Origin: Nonlabens sp.
Lineage (GTDB): Bacteria; Bacteroidota; Bacteroidia; Flavobacteriales; Flavobacteriaceae
Reading direction: 5' to 3'
Assembly: GCF_018401815.1 (NCBI RefSeq)
Contig: NZ_JAGYKG010000001.1
Span: 558,001 to 622,000, forward strand
Length of the DNA: 64,000 bases
The notes below the pieces were generated by a model. The model saw only the letters and a list, made by a program, of their open reading frames with translations, was not told the origin of the DNA and did no database searches. Position 1 is the stretch's first letter, and every line of letters starts with the position of its first letter. This document shows positions 62,513 through 64,000 of this stretch, piece by piece. Position numbers and translations under genes: made by a program.

Positions 62513-63541
62513 ATGAAACCTGTTACTTTAAGAGAAATTGCTGACCAACTGAATATTTCAATCACCACGGTCTCCAAAGCACTTAAAGACTATCCCGATG
62601 TAAGTCCTAAAACCAAGGCACAAGTGAGAGAGCTAGCTTCCACTCTCAATTATAAGCCCAATACCTTTGCAGTTAACCTTAGGACTAACGAGTCGAAGAC
62701 AATAGGTCTCATTATTCCAGTGATTGTGCACCACTTCTTTTCAAATGTAATTAAAGGCATTATCGCTCAAGCAGAAAAAAAAGGTTATTTAGTTGTTATC
62801 CTGCAGTCTAACGAATCCTATGAACTAGAAAAAAAACAAATTGATCTTTTAATGAACCAAAGGGTGGATGGAATTATTATATCTCTTGCAAATGATACCG
62901 TAGATTTCAAACATTTAACAGATGTTATTAGTTCAGGCAAGCCATTAGTAATGTTTGATAAAATTGCGAAGATCGTGAATTGCTCGAAAGTGATCATCGA
63001 TGATAGAAAGGCAGCTTATGAGGCGACTAAGCATCTTATTGATATAGGTTGTAAACGTATTGCACATTTTAGAGGTTCCCTACTTCCACAAAATTCTATA
63101 GATAGATTTCTCGGGTATCGAAAAGCACTTTTTGATAATGGAATTGCTTATGATCCCTCTTTAGTATACATCTGTGAATGTGATGAAAAAAGTTTTGAAG
63201 AGGGACAAAAAAATACACGTTTACTACTGGAGCAACATAAGGATGTAGACGGGATATTTATCAATACCGACCTAGTTGCAATAGGAGCTATCTCAGAATT
63301 CAAAAAGGCTGGTGTAAAAATACCCGAAGAGATTGCCATAGTAGGTTTTAGTAATTGGTTCGTGTCATCCATCATTTCTCCTTCCTTATCTACGATTAAG
63401 CAACCAGGCTTTAAAATGGGAAAAGAGGCTTTTAAACAATTGTACAAAGAGATTCAGTCGATAAAAAAGAATGAACCTATAGATTTTAAACAAATAGTTT
63501 TAAAAACCAAATTAATACAACGGGAGTCTACTAAAATATAA
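62513..63541 (+). CDS. LacI-family transcriptional regulator of the sugar locus
   Basis: A 342-residue repressor/activator. The N-terminal helix-turn-helix and hinge (T-L-R-E-I-A-D-Q-L-N-I-S-I-T-T-V-S-K-A-L, then N-Y-K-P-N) lie at about 4-55. The periplasmic-binding-like sugar domain follows (about 60-340) with I-G-L-I-I-P, R-V-D-G-I-I-I-S and I-A-I-V-G-F-S-N. It is divergent from the TonB receptor gene, 168 bases away, and both operator-like palindromes lie in that gap, so it most likely controls the operon and itself. The inducer is probably sucrose or a sucrose-derived sugar by context. Confidence 0.92.
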   Translation: MKPVTLREIADQLNISITTVSKALKDYPDVSPKTKAQVRELASTLNYKPNTFAVNLRTNESKTIGLIIPVIVHHFFSNVIKGIIAQAEKKGYLVVILQSNESYELEKKQIDLLMNQRVDGIIISLANDTVDFKHLTDVISSGKPLVMFDKIAKIVNCSKVIIDDRKAAYEATKHLIDIGCKRIAHFRGSLLPQNSIDRFLGYRKALFDNGIAYDPSLVYICECDEKSFEEGQKNTRLLLEQHKDVDGIFINTDLVAIGAISEFKKAGVKIPEEIAIVGFSNWFVSSIISPSLSTIKQPGFKMGKEAFKQLYKEIQSIKKNEPIDFKQIVLKTKLIQRESTKI

Positions 63542-63598
63542 ATCGCTTAGCATGTTTCTGACAATAACAAACGAAATGCTATCGACTATTTAATCTAG

Positions 63599-64000
63599 CT
63601 ATTTTTTACTGAAGATCAAATCGGCACCCCGAGGCTTTAAAGTAATCAACGGGTGGTAATCGATAGAATCATGGACCGGAGTAATTTCAAAACGCTCTAA
63701 CATTCTGGCGATAACGAGAATCATTTCAAAAACGGCAAAATTATTCCCTACGCACATGCGAGGACCCGCACCAAAGGGAAAATAAAAATCTCTGTATGCT
63801 TTAGCCTTGTCCGGCGCAAAACGATCTGGATTAAAACCCTCTGGATCTTCCCAGAGATCTTTCCTGCGATGCATTTCATAAAAGGAAATCAGCCAGATGC
63901 TGCCCTTTGCAATTGCTATATCTTCACAGCTGTCTGCGGCTATGGCCACACGATCGGTGACATAAGCGGGTGGATACATTCTCAAGGTTTCATCTACGCA
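63599..64000 (-). CDS. Cytochrome P450 (C-terminal part; runs off the window)
   Basis: The frame is open from the right edge to a stop at 63599; 134 codons are visible. It begins just before the K-helix E-T-L-R (ExxR motif at the edge), continues with the meander F-N-P-D-R-F and reaches the haem-binding loop F-G-A-G-P-R-M-C-V-G with the axial Cys. An internal TTG is not the real start; the N-terminal two-thirds lie outside. The fatty-acid-hydroxylase (CYP102-like or CYP4-like) style of the loop is noted but the substrate is unknown. Confidence 0.93.
   Translation of the reverse strand, partial: CVDETLRMYPPAYVTDRVAIAADSCEDIAIAKGSIWLISFYEMHRRKDLWEDPEGFNPDRFAPDKAKAYRDFYFPFGAGPRMCVGNNFAVFEMILVIARMLERFEITPVHDSIDYHPLITLKPRGADLIFSKK

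Overview
The window is chromosomal DNA from a marine-type flavobacterium (Bacteroidota, Flavobacteriaceae; Nonlabens- or Dokdonia-like is a guess). The evidence is low GC, TAnnTTTG promoter elements, type IX secretion and gliding genes (porZ, sprA, a remB-like gene), several TonB-dependent receptors, and family gene orders such as maeB-ruvA-sprA-gcvH-vanZ-tonB and DUF4296-pyrC-GT2 / DUF4271-hemD. There are no rRNA, tRNA, CRISPR or phage genes and no insertion sequence. The DNA is mostly core genome, with one accessory sugar locus at the right end.

Layout. 1-10.5 kb (+): end of a probable homogentisate dioxygenase gene, a decayed stretch, hppD, a DUF3108 protein, a tryptophan dioxygenase, an M23 lipoprotein, pgi, an Oar-like TonB receptor and a small membrane protein. 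10.7-23.3 kb (-): TrmH-type methylase, mfd, a TspO-like protein, pdeM, then porZ-recO-TonB receptor as a tightly coupled unit, then gdhA. 23.5-31.8 kb: a flavobacterial outer-membrane protein, trmB-lysE-atl, a glycosyltransferase whose 3' end runs antisense into a histidine kinase gene, its response regulator, a LuxE-like gene ending in a 7-bp tandem repeat, and tyrS. 31.8-40.4 kb: SDR epimerase, DUF4296-pyrC-GT2, DUF4271-hemD, pckA, DUF423 and a saccharopine dehydrogenase-like gene, then a second decayed stretch. 40.8-55.9 kb (-): remB-like, two tonB, vanZ, gcvH, sprA, ruvA, maeB. 56.1-63.5 kb: TonB receptor, MFS transporter, GH100-type invertase-like enzyme and fructokinase, divergent from a LacI regulator with two operator-like palindromes between. 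The window ends inside a cytochrome P450 gene.

Two things stand out. First, a 16-bp perfect palindrome, CGCTTTCGCGAAAGCG, occurs nine times exactly and three more times in degenerate form. Nine of the twelve copies lie inside coding sequences, always read as A-F-A-K-A or R-F-R-E-S and never in the third frame. One copy encodes the signal-peptidase region of SprA. Second, the right-end locus looks like a complete sucrose route: outer-membrane uptake, inner-membrane transport, a cytoplasmic GH100-like invertase in place of the usual GH32, and a fructokinase. The LacI operator palindrome found there recurs exactly at the start of gdhA, which suggests a link between sugar signalling and nitrogen assimilation.
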